From Cladocopium goreaui (lineage: Eukaryota; Sar; Dinophyceae; Suessiales; Symbiodiniaceae): a stretch of DNA of 64,000 bases. The DNA is taken from positions 62,001 through 126,000 of the forward strand of contig CAMXCT020001833.1 of NCBI GenBank assembly GCA_947184155.2, read 5' to 3'. The notes beneath the pieces were generated by a model that was given only the letters and a program-made list of their open reading frames with translations, was not told the DNA's origin and did no database searches. Positions 23,906-35,066 of this stretch are shown piece after piece (the first letter of the stretch is position 1; the number at the start of each line of letters is the position of its first letter). Made by a program: the position numbers and the translations under genes.

Positions 23906-26900
23906 TCACTGCGCCAGCTTGCCCCCTGCCAGCTGGTGACGTACCTCTGCCTCACCCTCTTCGGCTTCATCGTAGTCCTGTGGCAAGTGCAAGCATATCT
24001 CCATACCATCAAACTGATTGGAGAACTGGTGTTTTTGCAGTCGCTCAAAACCAGGTCGTCCAACCCACTATGCTACCCAATCGAAGTGACCGTCATTCAT
24101 CAACTATATATCAGACTACATCCCCATGTTTTCTTGGTTCCAAACATGACAACAAAACTCTGATAAAACCCACTTTTGACGCTTAAATCATAAGAAAATC
24201 TCCCCATGATCAACCAATGATGGTTTTTCATGGTTCAACTGCCATCTCCGGTGGCTCACCTCATCGGGATCTACACTGGTGTAAATTTTCACCTCGGCAA
24301 TACGCGCCGAGGTGACGGCACAAGCATCAGAAGCATCACAAACACTATTGAAAATGGCCATAGAAGTACTTGATTTACCCATTAAACATGATGATTTTCC
24401 ATAGCTATGTTAGTTTACCAGAGGGTACTACCCAGCCCTGGGAATTGCCAATGGGTCAATGGGTAAATCAGTCAGATCAGCGTCGCGCGGGCTCTGACAT
24501 CTGCCTTCGCCTGGGCGGCCATGTGAATCCATGCGAGCATGTCACATCTTCCGAAAATGGGCCAAGGAATCTCCAAGTTCCGCACCAGTCATGAAAATTT
24601 GAGATTTGATCTCCCACCTGGATGCAGGATGCAGATGCTATCATCCATCATCCATCATCCATCATCCATCAGCATTCAATGCTTCTCAATGTCACAGTGT
24701 TGACAGTGGGCCAGCTCGTCACCTCGAGAAAGGTGTTCTTGATCACCACTCCAGCCTTGTTGTGTGCCTCAAACAGTCACCGGCCCCATGGTCTTCTATG
24801 GTCTCCCCGATCGCTTGGTCTCAGACCATCGGGCGCAGCGGGCGGCAAACCGCAGAAGGCTTGGTACCTCCCGCTTCAAGGCTGGAGAGAGCCTTCCCTG
24901 TTAACTTCAACTCATCAAATCTCATCAACTCATCCATGGATACTTGTTTCAAAGGCACACTGGAACTACTTACCATTGGACATGCAATAACGGGCGATTG
25001 ATGAGTTTCTCATAGTTTCTCAAGATATCAAGTCGAGCTGCGAACCAGCCCTAGGCCCTAGGGCACGTGAACAGGTGAGGTGGCGCCGCGGCGCCGGCAC
25101 CTGGGCAGCACTTGCAGCACTTGGACGGTATGATGTGCCCCTTTTTTGGGACAGAAAAAGGGTCAGCAAAGAAATTGCAATACAATGCCCCAGCTTCGCA
25201 CACAAATGGCATGAATTAGACAGCAAATCGGGCTCTGAGAGCACAAGAATACATTCTTTGGCATGGGACTAAGGTGACTAAGGCAAGAGAGATTCTCACT
25301 CCACCCAAAAGCCAGCAAAAACGCTCGTGGAGCCCGGCAAAATCATGCTTCATCATTGATAGCAAGCAAAACACATGGCTGAAGGTGTAAGGCGATGGCT
25401 TACTGAGGCTTACTGGCTGCTTCTAGCTGTTCAAGGGCCCTGTATGACTCGGTCTTGATTTGTAGCTGCGGTAAACACCGATCCATTGCCATGCTCTGAA
25501 GATGCCAAGCACTGCAACAAAGCCGGTAGACCTGCACCAACATCAAAGTCAAGCTTTGTTGCGAACTGGAAGCAGGTGCCGTTTTTGGTTCATCGCATTG
25601 ACTGCTCTACCCAAGAGCATGCTCTGCATGCTCCCAAGCAAAGGGACTATCGGACCAAATTAGTATTTTGCAGGCGTTGGCGAGTCGACAACCTGCATCA
25701 AATCATCTCAAAGTGGAATTCTACCCATCTGTAAATTCATGCGGCCTACCCTGGGCTGCAAAGAAACCCCCCTCTCGGGACTTGGCTTAGAGTGAAACCA
25801 AATATGGACGAGGTCTGTATGCCCGAAACGTCACTGCAGCAGTATAGACCCCTTCTCATTGCAGTTTTGACCAGCTGGACATAGCATTTTGCGGTTAAAG
25901 TGAAGCATCCGAAACAGGCGTAGCCTGACAGACTTTGCAAAGACCAGCTTTGGAGAACGATGCACTCAAACTTCATTCTCAACAGCAGCAACTTGAAGGC
26001 CTGTTTTGATTTCAGAACAACTACAAAAGAATGCACTTGACTGTCGTTCAAACAACACATCTTCCAATCTACTCAACATATTCTGCATCTCCAAATAGCT
26101 CTGGGATCTCAACAGATCTCAACAGCTCCAATCAGGATCCGTTGAAATTGCATGCCCTCCACATCCAAGCGATGACTGAAGCCATGTCTGCAGCCATGGC
26201 TCGGGCCTCTTTTTCACCACTGACCGGCGATGCAGCCACCGGAATCAGGAGCTCTCCTGGGAACAGTTTTTTTCTGCAGACCATGGGAGCAGCAAATTTG
26301 GTCGTCGAACAATAACAATCGGATCAATAACTTTGTGCATCAGTGCAGAAGCCTCAACCACCGGGCTGCATTTGGGCATTTCTCGAAATTTGGTACCCTC
26401 ATCTCCCTCAAAAGGTTGGTGTATGTTGATGAAAATCATGGATTGATGGGTCCCAAACGTTCAGAACTGCGGCAAAGCCTTTAAGCTTTACATTGAGGCG
26501 TTCCCAGAAGTGAATGACCCGTCCTGAATGGTTGCTTCTCGGTGTTTGCAACATATCCGCTGGACACCTGCTGAGAACCCCACAAGACTCACACGGCTGG
26601 AAGTTGGGCAACAAAATCCATGAGCTTGTCTCCTATCCTCGTTGTCTTCAGCAAGTGCATCTAGTTTTGTTGATGGGAATTCACACAACAACCTCATGTT
26701 CTGTATGCAGTGTCCATCCTTCTCACTCATGATTCATCCGGCCTATGTGTCAGCTGGATTTCTCCGTTAAAACTTGATGCTTTGTTTCACTTACAGCTAG
26801 AAGATACATGGAAAATCCATGGGAAAATGCCGGCTTTGTAGCTGAGCAAATGGCTTGGGCGTCGGAGACGGTTCTCTCCGGACGATGAGCACCTGGTGCA

Positions 26901-27860
26901 CCCGTCGCGTCAAAGGATCAGTTGGATGTTTTCTAAAATAGGTACCCCAAATCCAAAAATCGACCAGTTGAGTATTGAAACCCATGGCGACTTGGGGATC
27001 ATTTTAAGAAACGCCCAAATGTAAAGCTGTAAACCTTCCATTCTCATCCATTTTCCACGAGCTGTTGACACCCAACAAACCCTCCACCTCGTAGCCGTGC
27101 TCGATGACATCGACCTGCAGTAGATTGCAGTGCAAGAGTAAATCACCAAGTCTGAAGCCGGGATTGCTAAAGAATGTACACATCATTATCCATGCAACAA
27201 TGGAACATGAAAACGGCTATCTGGGATAACCCCTGAGGTGGTCAACCAATCTCGCTGATCGATCATCAGCCGGCTGCCTTAGGCACCGAGAACGGGAAAG
27301 CCGACCTAGCAGCCTTTAGATTGAAGGGAAAGGAAACCAATTGAATGATGGGCAGCCACCCCATACATCCCCATGTCCATTTAACCTCTGGTGTTTATCG
27401 GAAATGCCACGAAGAAAAACACATCATGCATCGGTCGAGCTAGCATGATCAGAAGTGTATCAACTGCACTTAAAACACTGCCGCAACATCAACGAAATTA
27501 GCGACGAGTAAATATCATTAGTAAAGTACAAAAGCGTTTGAAATGCAAGGTTTACTTGCAACAACCTTCAGCCCTCAGTGTATTCAATATATTTCAATAT
27601 GTTCAATGCTTCAAAGCCGAGCCACGGGTAGAATTTCAGGGTCCGATGATTTGCTGGAGATGGTTGTCGGCCTTCCTGGGCAGCAACAAGCGATGCATCG
27701 CACCAGTTGGGTTCCGTTGGAAATTGGGCCCAAAAAATCACACGTTTTCGGCCTAAAAAGTGACCAACATCTGTTGCTCCCAGGGAATTCGAAATCCGCA
27801 TTCGTTGCTAATGCCACGGTTGCAACCAGCTTTGCACGCCTGGGCCTTGGCGAGAGCTGA
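23906..27860 (-). CDS. Unidentified multi-exon gene ending at 23906
   Basis: A run of - coding-like blocks: 27860-27760 (AKLVATVALATNADFEFPG), 27175-27020 (FRLGDLLLHCNLLQVDVIEH, YEVEGLLGVNSSWKMDENG), 26935-26815 (RRVHQVLIVRREPSPTPKPF), 26700-26600 (KTTRIGDKLMDFVAQLPAV), 26440-26300 (EMPKCSPVVEASALMHKVID), 26270-26130 (VAASPVSGEKEARAMAADMA), 25560-25420 (DFDVGAGLPALLQCLASSEH), 24545-24485 (MLAWIHMAAQAKADVRARAT), 24365-24260 (CAVTSARIAEVKIYTSVDPD) and 24060-23906 (DGMEICLHLPQDYDEAEEGE, ending LAGGKLAQ and TGA). No family recognised. It sits head-to-tail upstream of the Mei2-like gene. It may be two genes; joins are not proven. Confidence 0.45.
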
Positions 27861-28019
27861 CGCCACCTGGAGCTTCAGACATTAGAGTATGGAAAAAAAA
27901 TTGGAACCCCCGAATCCACTGGAGAATCGTGCGATTCCCCATGAAACATCATGAAAGATGGCCATAAACTGAGAATGCTGATGTGAGTTGGGGGTATGCC
28001 TCATTTCCAAACCCAAACT

Positions 28020-28160
28020 TTAAGGCTGGTTTGCTCCATCACTTGCAGGTGATAAAATTCGCTCACGTGTGAAGTCATGGGCCTCTCGGTCCAAGGCCCC
28101 CTTCTGTTCTTTAACTTTGTCGAACAGCTGCTCAGCCTCCCAAGCTGCACGTAGCCCCGG
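28020..28160 (-). CDS. Possible C-terminal exon, unidentified
   Basis: The - frame ends GLRAAWEAEQLFDKVKEQK then REAHDFTRERILSPAS and a stop at 28020. Charged, helix-like composition. It lies directly after the microsatellite that follows the duplicated exon-like segment, so it may be the next exon of that gene. Confidence 0.35.
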   Translation of the reverse strand, partial: PGLRAAWEAEQLFDKVKEQKGALDREAHDFTRERILSPASDGANQP

Positions 28161-28163
28161 AAG

Positions 28164-28210
28164 TGCAAAAATTATCATGTATATATATGTATATGTGTAT
28201 ATATATATAT
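28164..28210. repeat. TATATG/TATA microsatellite
   Basis: Alternating TA/TG run directly abutting the first copy of the 204-bp duplicated segment. A similar run at 35357 abuts the second copy of a 46-bp shared sequence. Confidence 0.85.
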
Positions 28211-28413
28211 GTTGATTCTGCCATTTCAGTGCCATGCAAAAGGAAGGCAGGTGCTGCTGCAACGCAAGTTTTTCCATCACCCAAACATGCTCAGAGGTGG
28301 CTTCGCCCAAAGCAGCAGCAGAGCAGAATGCAACAAAGGGCTGGTAGGCGAAGTAGACGCCACGTAGACCAACCAATGCAATGCCGTCGGCTGCCAAGTA
28401 GTTGGGCAACACC
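28210..28413 (-). repeat. 204-bp direct duplication, copy 1 (exon-like on -)
   Basis: Identical, base for base as read, to 28507-28710. On - it is open and protein-like (YLAADGIALVGLRGVYFAYQ, PFVAFCSAAALGEATSEHVW), so an exon of an unidentified gene appears to have been duplicated. Confidence 0.9.
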
Positions 28414-28463
28414 AAGCAAGGCCACAGGCAGAAGGCTTTGCCCAAGGGAGGGCGGTATGAGGG

Positions 28464-28509
28464 GCCCAAAGTTCTGCACCATGGACATCATAAACATCAC
28501 AAGCCATGT
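28464..28509. repeat. 46-bp sequence shared with 35312-35357, copy 1
   Basis: Starts GCCCAAAGTTCTGCACCATG and ends CATCACAAGCCATGT; both copies are preceded by TATGAG and lie in the same orientation on either side of the retroelement. Confidence 0.9.
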
Positions 28510-28710
28510 TGATTCTGCCATTTCAGTGCCATGCAAAAGGAAGGCAGGTGCTGCTGCAACGCAAGTTTTTCCATCACCCAAACATGCTCAGAGGTGGCTT
28601 CGCCCAAAGCAGCAGCAGAGCAGAATGCAACAAAGGGCTGGTAGGCGAAGTAGACGCCACGTAGACCAACCAATGCAATGCCGTCGGCTGCCAAGTAGTT
28701 GGGCAACACC
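28507..28710 (-). repeat. 204-bp direct duplication, copy 2
   Basis: Perfect copy of 28210-28413 at an offset of 297 bases. The copies are separated by about 93 bases that include the 46-bp sequence also found at 35312. Confidence 0.9.
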
Positions 28711-29418
28711 GCAATTGGGGAGGACCGTCAAGCAGGTGCGTGTGGACGAGTTTCACGAACGAAGTTTGTCATTTCCCTGCAGCGTTGCAGTCACCAGCGG
28801 ACAAAAATGCAAAGCAGGAGGCCGTGAGCAAAATGCTCTTTCGGACAGCATTCGGCAGCTGAGCAAAAGTGTTCAGCGCCGCCACTTCTTACAAGTAAGA
28901 CTCAAGGGTTGTCTGACTTCCCAACAGCATGGGCCAAAGTAGGTCGTGAAGATCTTGATCAGCAGTCGGCAAGCTGCTGAATTCCCAATCTTCATATGTT
29001 GTACCTTTGCCGGCTGGCGCATGCGACTCTTGAAGTTCAAGTGAGGAATGAAGGAACCTTGGAGAAGAGGTCAGCCAAGTCCACATCTTTCAAACCGTTC
29101 TCGCACCACAAGCAGAAAAGGCGCAGCTGTCGGGCTTCAAGTTCAAGGGTCTGCGTAGTGACAGCTGTGTCGCCGACAGTGGTGCAAGACGTATAGGCAG
29201 CCTGCCCCTCCTGGGCCCAGGGTTCATGGACTCACCTGGCCGCAAACTAGCGCACCTTGAGCAAGCTGGAACGTTGAGCCGTTCATAGCACTTCCATCCA
29301 GCTCTCAGAGCAAAAGCCAAAGCAAGCAGCCTTGAAAGCCCTCGTGGAAAAGGTTGAGCAACCAACGTCCAGGGAGTAGCCTCACAGGGTGCATTCCACG
29401 CAGCCTAACATGCGCCCG

Positions 29419-30301
29419 CTAGCAGCAGCACGGCATCGTTCGGCCAACCAATCGCGTATTCGCGATCCGTGTGGCCTTCTGCCAAGGGGTGCCAAACCGG
29501 CAGAAGCAAAGCCGAAAACCATGCTCTGAGGTAGTAGACCTCCATTTCTTCCATCTCATTTGCCTCCACCACAAACAGAGGTCAGGATTCTCAATCGCGT
29601 AGCCCACGCCTTCGGTCTCCAACTCGCACACGAGGTCAGCAAGGAAATCGTTGTGAAAGTTGGCATCCTTCACCTTCTGCCTCATAGTAAGGCGTAGCCC
29701 TGGCATGCCACGTGGAAGCTTGGCGCTTCGCACCGGTGGCGTGACAGCCACAGAGAAGCTGGAGCACACAGGCGCGGCCGCGCAAGCAAGTACTGCATGT
29801 AGCCGCACAAGGTCAAACGCCAGGTGGCAAACTTCCGGCTTCAAAAGACCTTCAGCATCACTGTGGTAGATCTCAAAGCATAGAACCCAGGGAGCTCCTT
29901 GAGCGATAAGTCAACGAGCCACGCCATAGGTGCCAGAAAACAAATCCAGTGCGCCAGGGGTCACGAAGCCAGTGAACCGGGCATAAAACAAACAATGGGA
30001 ACTGAGTTTTTGGCAGGTTCACCAACAAAGCTACAGCCCTTGGATGTAGTGTTCGAGCATCAGGACTAACCCTGCAGGCCACTAGTAAAGAGGTTGTGGG
30101 TTCGAGAGCTCCAATGCCGCAATCACTCGCAGGCGTGGGCTCCCTTCTCAAGCTGCCTGCCAAGGCAGCATCGGATACCTTTTCCGCACGCCAGAAGTGA
30201 GTGCGCACCCTTTTCGCAGTCTTGAGCTTCAGTTCAGCGGCGCCACAAAGGCAGCAAAGAGGCAAGTCACTGGCACCACCAAGAGCTCCAACTGTCGCCA
30301 T
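29419..30301 (-). pseudogene. Retroelement zinc-motif and cytosine-C5-methyltransferase-like domain, broken
   Basis: After MATVGALGGASDLPLCCLCG (30301) the frame changes to ALDLFSGTYGVAR (29946-29914), a SAM-binding motif I, and a stop TGA directly follows (29913-29911). Then come VLCFEIYHSD, APVCSSFSVAVTPPVRS (29772, in place of the catalytic PC motif), GYAIENPDLCLWWRQM (29592, ENP motif) and FRLCFCRFGTPWQKATRIA. The motif order is that of C5-cytosine methyltransferase-like domains carried by some dinoflagellate retroelements. Activity is unlikely given the stop and frameshift. Confidence 0.78.
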
Positions 30302-30479
30302 CCAGCGGTCAAAAGCCTCAAAGCGTCCCTAGCGCAGCTCATTCCACCACTCAGGAAGGGGCATATCAGGTGAAGGTGGAGGTGCATCCCTAGTAGGACC
30401 ATCGGCCCTGTTCGAAGCAGTGTTGTAGTACATTGGAAGCGAGTACAAGTCTGCTCAAATGGGATAGCACATCCCTTTA

Positions 30480-32409
30480 CGCATGAGCTGGTTCAACTTT
30501 GGTGAAGCAGCAGCCCTTTCACAATGCAACCAAGCGCAACTTGAGAGTCAGGGCCATAATGGGATGCGCAGGCTGCGCTCCCGATATGACAACCACCTCT
30601 ATTCAGTCAGAAAGCTATCAGGCTCACTCACATTTTTGTGGCGCTTCCTCCTAATTCTTCGCCACCAGCACTCACGGTAGGGCCAAGCTCTGGCGATCAG
30701 GTCCCAAAGTGGGTGTGACCTGAAGCCATCCTTGGGCACCTCATCATGTTCGGCCAAAATGCCGTGTTCTCTCAGCAGAGCATTTCCACGAGGGAACAGT
30801 TTCGCCCAGATCCCTTTTCGCAAGCTATGCCTTGCAAGCTCATGGGTTATTTCAGGCGCCATCGAAGGCGTGAAAGCAGCCATCCATTGAGTGTTCGCAT
30901 CAGTAGCGATCACAAAGTCAGCAAATCCAGCTCGCAGGTCATCGTCCCCTAGTGTGCCCAAAACATCCAAGGAGGTCAGCTCCGCCAACATGTTTGGCGA
31001 CAGGCATGTGACTGCTCTCATGGTGAGCTCAGTGGCAAGGGGTTCAGAAAACAGCTCCATGGCACTGTAGAGCCGTCTCCGCACTCCTAACAACGAAACC
31101 CAAAATCCAGCTAAGCTATCAAGCAGTCCAACCGTACATAGCCCAAGAGCCTCCACACGTACGGTGATGACAATGCAAGGCCATAACCTGCGTTGGCTGG
31201 CGCAAAGGAGCCCCTTGCTGCCGTCTATGCAAAAGCCCCAAAATTTGGAGCAGGCTTCACCTCGACAGGGCTTCATGGGGTTATTGACAAGCTTTGCAGC
31301 CGCGTACCCATCAGAGGCCGCTTTCAGCCTCAAACCGCTCACATAGCGCTCATCCTCCCCAAGCCCGTTGTCATAGTCGGTGCGAAGGACATGCTCCAGC
31401 ATAACCAGGTAATCAACCACAGCACCAATCTGCAGCAGGCCAAGAGGAATAGCGCCATGGGGTGTGATGAGCTCATCAGTTGCAACAGCCCCGCGCTGGA
31501 GCAAAAAGGCCATGGCGGGAAGCTTGTGCATACTCACCCGCACAGGTGTCACCCATTGCAAGCGACGACAAACCAACAGCTATCTTGCCAGAAACTGAGA
31601 TGAGGGTCTGACCAAATACCAGCTCGGCTTCAGCAAGGGTGAGCTCAGCTGACAAAACGTTACCTGCAGTTCTTTCCTCATTGACAACAAGCCGGAAGAA
31701 ATAGTCCTTAAGGCCTTCACCATCACAAACCAAGACATGCTGTGGGCCAGCGCAAAGGGAGCTGAGGGCAGATGCGCTCGCCATTGCAGCGCACCATTTG
31801 CTCTGCCCACGGTCGACCATGTTCGCAGGCCAGCGACTGTAGCAGGCCGCAGTTCGCCATCTTCTGAAACAGCTCGATCCTTCCCTACCAGAGGCTCTGA
31901 CATGAACTCGAGGAGGCACACCGACATCATCCAAGCTCCTTCCCTTGAGCGGGAAGTTGTTCAAACCAGCAGTGCACACATCAAAACGGCAGTGAGTAAA
32001 AAGACGGCCGCTCAGGCAAGGAGAGTCGTGACGCAATCAGTGACTTCACATTGGAGTCAACCTCAGCATCAACGCAGCCAACATCCACACTGCACTTCAA
32101 TTCAGAGTCGTCCTGCGCAGGTGGAAGAAGGTTTGATCCACCTGCCCAGTAGCTGTGCGAAGAAACATGCAAAGAAGACACAGCACGGGATGCAGCAGCC
32201 AGACTTCCTTTGAAGCCCTCAATCTTTGAAGCAGCGCGCCCCATGGAATCTGCGTCCACAAATTCTGGTGTATTGCCATCAGTTGTAAAGTGCACAAACA
32301 TTTTGACCACTGACCACTGCCTTGAAGTCAGGGGTGTCTCCAAACATAGTGAAACAGAGGCTGCAGCCGCCTTATCCAAACAAACCCATTCCAGCACAAC
32401 ACTCAGCAA
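30480..32409 (-). pseudogene. Retroelement reverse transcriptase and RNase H-like region, broken
   Basis: Conserved blocks in two or more frames: LTSRQWSVVKMFVHFTTDG-type start (SRQWSVVKMFVHFTTDGN, 32320), then HVLVCDGEGLKDYFFRLVVN, VGLSSLAMGDTCAGEYAQ (31560) and, after a frameshift near 31520, PLGLLQIGAVVDYLVMLEHV (31414). The family motif is VDDL; here it is VDYL, so the second catalytic Asp is Tyr (codon 31409-31411). DFVIATDANTQWMAAFTPS (30900) is RNase H-like, followed by HPLWDLIARAW. Further stops interrupt NTASNRADGPTRDAPPPSPD near 30400. It is judged catalytically dead. Confidence 0.82.
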
Positions 32410-32701
32410 AGAAACAAGTCACCTCAAAGGAGCCGCATCACCAATGCCATCACCAGCAGAAAACACCTCCGGGTTCGGAATGGCATAGGCCAGGTTGCAC
32501 CACCAACTGATGTAGGATCACTTCGATCCTTGGGGATCGTCAAGATGTAATGCAAAAAGCTCTGCAGGCTATTTTTTGTTTTCAATATCCACCCGGGCAG
32601 AGAATACAAAACGGCAGGAACCCTAATTGTAGTTGCATCGGAGCCAGGCGCCCTTCTCACACGCACGCTAGGCTCTTCAGCAACAAAGGCAGGACAACAA
32701 T

Positions 32702-33700
32702 TCAGTCGCCCGACCCAGTGCTTGCAAGGCTCTTTGCCTTCGGCTTTGCCTTCGGTCTTCGCTGAGGCTCCATCATGGCGCCTTCCTCGGTGCTGCTTTC
32801 TTTCTGGCCCTGCTGCTGTGGCGTCCTTCCCAAAGCTTTCCGTTTGGTGAGGTACTTCTCGGTGTCCTCCAAGTGAATCATTGCCAGCTCTGCCCACCTC
32901 GGATCCAACAGGCGAGAAAAAGGGCTCTCGCCATCTCGCACAGCAGGCTGCGTATGCTTTGCGAAGGAGGAGAAGGGGGGAGCCCCTTCCAGGGAGAGCT
33001 CGCCCGCCAAAGTCCAAGATCCAGAGTCGATGGAGGCCTGGTCGAGCATCAAGAGAAGCAAACAGGCCCTCGCTCTTGCCTTCGCAGTGTCGCCAGCTGT
33101 CAGCGAGTCGAGGATCCCAGCTGCACTCCAAGAGCAGTAAACGTTGGTCCTGTAGTTTCCAATCCTCGACCGAAACTCGGTCCAGGCCCTCGCATTGAGG
33201 CCTACTGGATGCTGTCCGGGCCCCAACGTCTGCGAGCTAAGGTCCTCTTGCATGAGCCGCTCGATCAAAGCGTAGATCTCTTGAGGGCTGCGTTCGAATG
33301 CAACTCGTAGGCTCCTCCTGGCTGCAGCCGCCTTCTTGCCAGAAGCTTGCACTGCAGAGGCATCTCCGGACAATCCGTAGGAACCATCGAGGGCATTGTC
33401 AAGGCTGCTTGATGCTGCCTTCTTCTTCTTCTCCTCCGACAAGATTTCGACAATAGCTGTGAGCTTCTCAAGCGACGTCGAAAGCGGGTCGCACTCTTCT
33501 CCCAAGCCAGATCCTTGCAGGCCTTCTTCGGCCGGGACAACGTCATCCTCTGAAAGAGCGTCGTCCACCGCCAGGTTCGGATTCATGTCCTTCACCTTCA
33601 TAGCAGGCTTCCCACGAGCCATGAGCTGCTGCATCTGCTGGAGGTTTTCCTCTGGAACTCCGGCTTGAATGGCTGCATGCACTACTCCAGCATCGAGCAT
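32702..33700 (-). CDS. Retroelement gag-like ORF
   Basis: 332 codons from ATG 33700: AAIQAGVPEENLQQMQQLMA, a basic patch (KKAAAARRSLRVAFERSPQE), then EIYALIERLMQEDL, TEFRSRIGNYRTNVYCSWSA, AGDTAKARARACLLLLMLDQ and DPRWAELAMIHLEDTEKYLT. This arrangement is characteristic of the segment before the reverse transcriptase in the same dinoflagellate element family. Intact over its length, unlike the RT part. Confidence 0.75.
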   Translation of the reverse strand: MLDAGVVHAAIQAGVPEENLQQMQQLMARGKPAMKVKDMNPNLAVDDALSEDDVVPAEEGLQGSGLGEECDPLSTSLEKLTAIVEILSEEKKKKAASSSLDNALDGSYGLSGDASAVQASGKKAAAARRSLRVAFERSPQEIYALIERLMQEDLSSQTLGPGQHPVGLNARAWTEFRSRIGNYRTNVYCSWSAAGILDSLTAGDTAKARARACLLLLMLDQASIDSGSWTLAGELSLEGAPPFSSFAKHTQPAVRDGESPFSRLLDPRWAELAMIHLEDTEKYLTKRKALGRTPQQQGQKESSTEEGAMMEPQRRPKAKPKAKSLASTGSGD

Positions 33701-34443
33701 ATAGGGAACTTGGCCTTGATGTCCAGGGACTCGGAAGTCGGCCCAGCACGCCGTTTTGCTGACACTCCAGCCGGCGACTTCGACTTTGCCTTCCGCTTCG
33801 GCACAGTCTGCGGCTTCACAGATGACAACTTCTTCATCTCCTTGGTGATGTCGTGAAGGGCTTCCTCCAAGCGACCAGTGCGGGCATTAAGAGGGGAACC
33901 AGCATCGCCCTCCTCGAGCAGCTCGCTGTCGTTGTGGTGGCCGCCGCTGAGAGGGGCTCCGTCGACACCGTCCGCCGAGAAGAATGCGAAGTGCTCCTGA
34001 GCCAAACCCACCAGCCCTGGAGCATAGGGCCGAGCTTGAACTTCGCCCACAGTGAAGCAGAAGTCGCAGTCCGCCTCCTCCACAATCTCCAGCAAGTCTG
34101 CATACTCTGGTCGTAGAAATCCGACCCATAGCTTAAGGAACTGGTCGTCCAGCGGAACTGAAGGGTTCTCCAAATCTGCGGCCTGCACTTCAATCAACGT
34201 AGGCTTCGACAAGGCACCCGCAGGGATGATGCGCTTCGACACAGCGCGATTCCAAGCAGCAAAGGGGATGGCAACCAAAAGCTTTCCTTCAAAAACGCAA
34301 ATCTGAATTACTTGCACACTGGGACAGCCAGCCTCGGGATCAACTATCCAGAGGCCAATGGGATAACACTCTTCCACCGCACCCTCAGCAAAGACGTGAG
34401 GGTCTCGCTCCACCGGCCAAGGCGGCTGGCGGAACAAGGTCAT
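33682..34443 (-). CDS. Retroelement ORF2 (N-terminal polyprotein segment)
   Basis: ATG at 34443 overlaps the ORF1 stop. 253 codons: an N-terminal region (GAVEECYPIGLWIVDPEAGC), a globular middle (LRPEYADLLEIVEEADCDFC, GLVGLAQEHFAFFSADG), an acidic stretch (NDSELLEEGDAGS) and a basic C-terminus (PKRKAKSKSPAGVSAKRRAG). Its stop TAG (33684-33682) falls inside the start of the next ORF, a one-base frame change that in related elements is continuous, so an indel is likely. Confidence 0.7.
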   Translation of the reverse strand: MTLFRQPPWPVERDPHVFAEGAVEECYPIGLWIVDPEAGCPSVQVIQICVFEGKLLVAIPFAAWNRAVSKRIIPAGALSKPTLIEVQAADLENPSVPLDDQFLKLWVGFLRPEYADLLEIVEEADCDFCFTVGEVQARPYAPGLVGLAQEHFAFFSADGVDGAPLSGGHHNDSELLEEGDAGSPLNARTGRLEEALHDITKEMKKLSSVKPQTVPKRKAKSKSPAGVSAKRRAGPTSESLDIKAKFPICSMLE

Positions 34444-35066
34444 TGCTCAACGATGGTGGGCCAATGGAGCCGCGCACTGTGCACGACCCGCTTAGCCTCT
34501 CGCTCCGAGGGGAGCCCAACAAACACGCTGTCACCCGGGTCCAGGTTGTTGGGTTTCACCAGGCGCTTTGCTGAAGTCCAAGTGCGAAAAACTCGCACAG
34601 GTGTGTAGATCTGTCCCTCAAAATCCCTTGCCACAAGCCAGATTCGGCTCGAAAAAGGAAGCTTGTCACGGCCACTGGAGCCTCGATGGGTACCTTCCAA
34701 GCTGCGGGCAATAAACCGCCCAATCTCGTCACAGATCTCCTCACGCTCAATCCAGGTCAAAGGAGTGCCCGGATTTGAAGGTGTAGTGGGTCCGTTGGTT
34801 TCAGCCACAGATGGTGCCCTATCTGGCACAGGGGATTGCTGAGGCGAGAAATGCGGGGACCTCTGAGAAGGAGCTCTGCTGTCGGAGTAGCTCACCTCTC
34901 TTGAATCACTACGATCTCCGCCGCCCAGTTCAGAAGATGCGGCAACTGCCCGCCTGAGCTCCCTTATCTCACGCTTCAAGCGAATCACCTCACCTCTCAA
35001 ATCGTCCAGTTCAGCCCTCAAGTCCTCAATCTCGACTTCAAAGGCAGTTGAAGGTCGGTAGCTCAT
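34440..35066 (-). CDS. Retroelement ORF1: coiled-coil plus conserved SGRDKL domain
   Basis: ATG at 35066 (MSYRPSTAFEVE). Residues about 12-45 form a heptad-rich coiled coil (EIEDLRAELDDLRGEVIRLK). A Ser-rich linker follows, then a globular part with EREEICDEIGRFIARSLEGT, SSGRDKLPFSSRIWLVARDF and DPGDSVFVGLPSEREAKRVV. About 208 codons, no internal stop. The same domain starts the related polyproteins I recall from Symbiodinium-like algae; nucleic-acid binding or assembly is inferred. The stop TGA overlaps the ATG of the next ORF as ATGA. Confidence 0.8.
   Translation of the reverse strand: MSYRPSTAFEVEIEDLRAELDDLRGEVIRLKREIRELRRAVAASSELGGGDRSDSREVSYSDSRAPSQRSPHFSPQQSPVPDRAPSVAETNGPTTPSNPGTPLTWIEREEICDEIGRFIARSLEGTHRGSSGRDKLPFSSRIWLVARDFEGQIYTPVRVFRTWTSAKRLVKPNNLDPGDSVFVGLPSEREAKRVVHSARLHWPTIVEQ

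Noticed and set aside
28163-28942. 259-codon frame on + with an internal peptide repeat
   Set aside because: It is the antisense of the 204-bp duplication; the - strand reads more like protein.
32424-33131. 235-codon frame on - overlapping the gag-like ORF
   Set aside because: Its upstream half is an alternative frame over 32702-33131, where the in-register gag-like frame matches the element family; only the part below 32700 may be real polyprotein.
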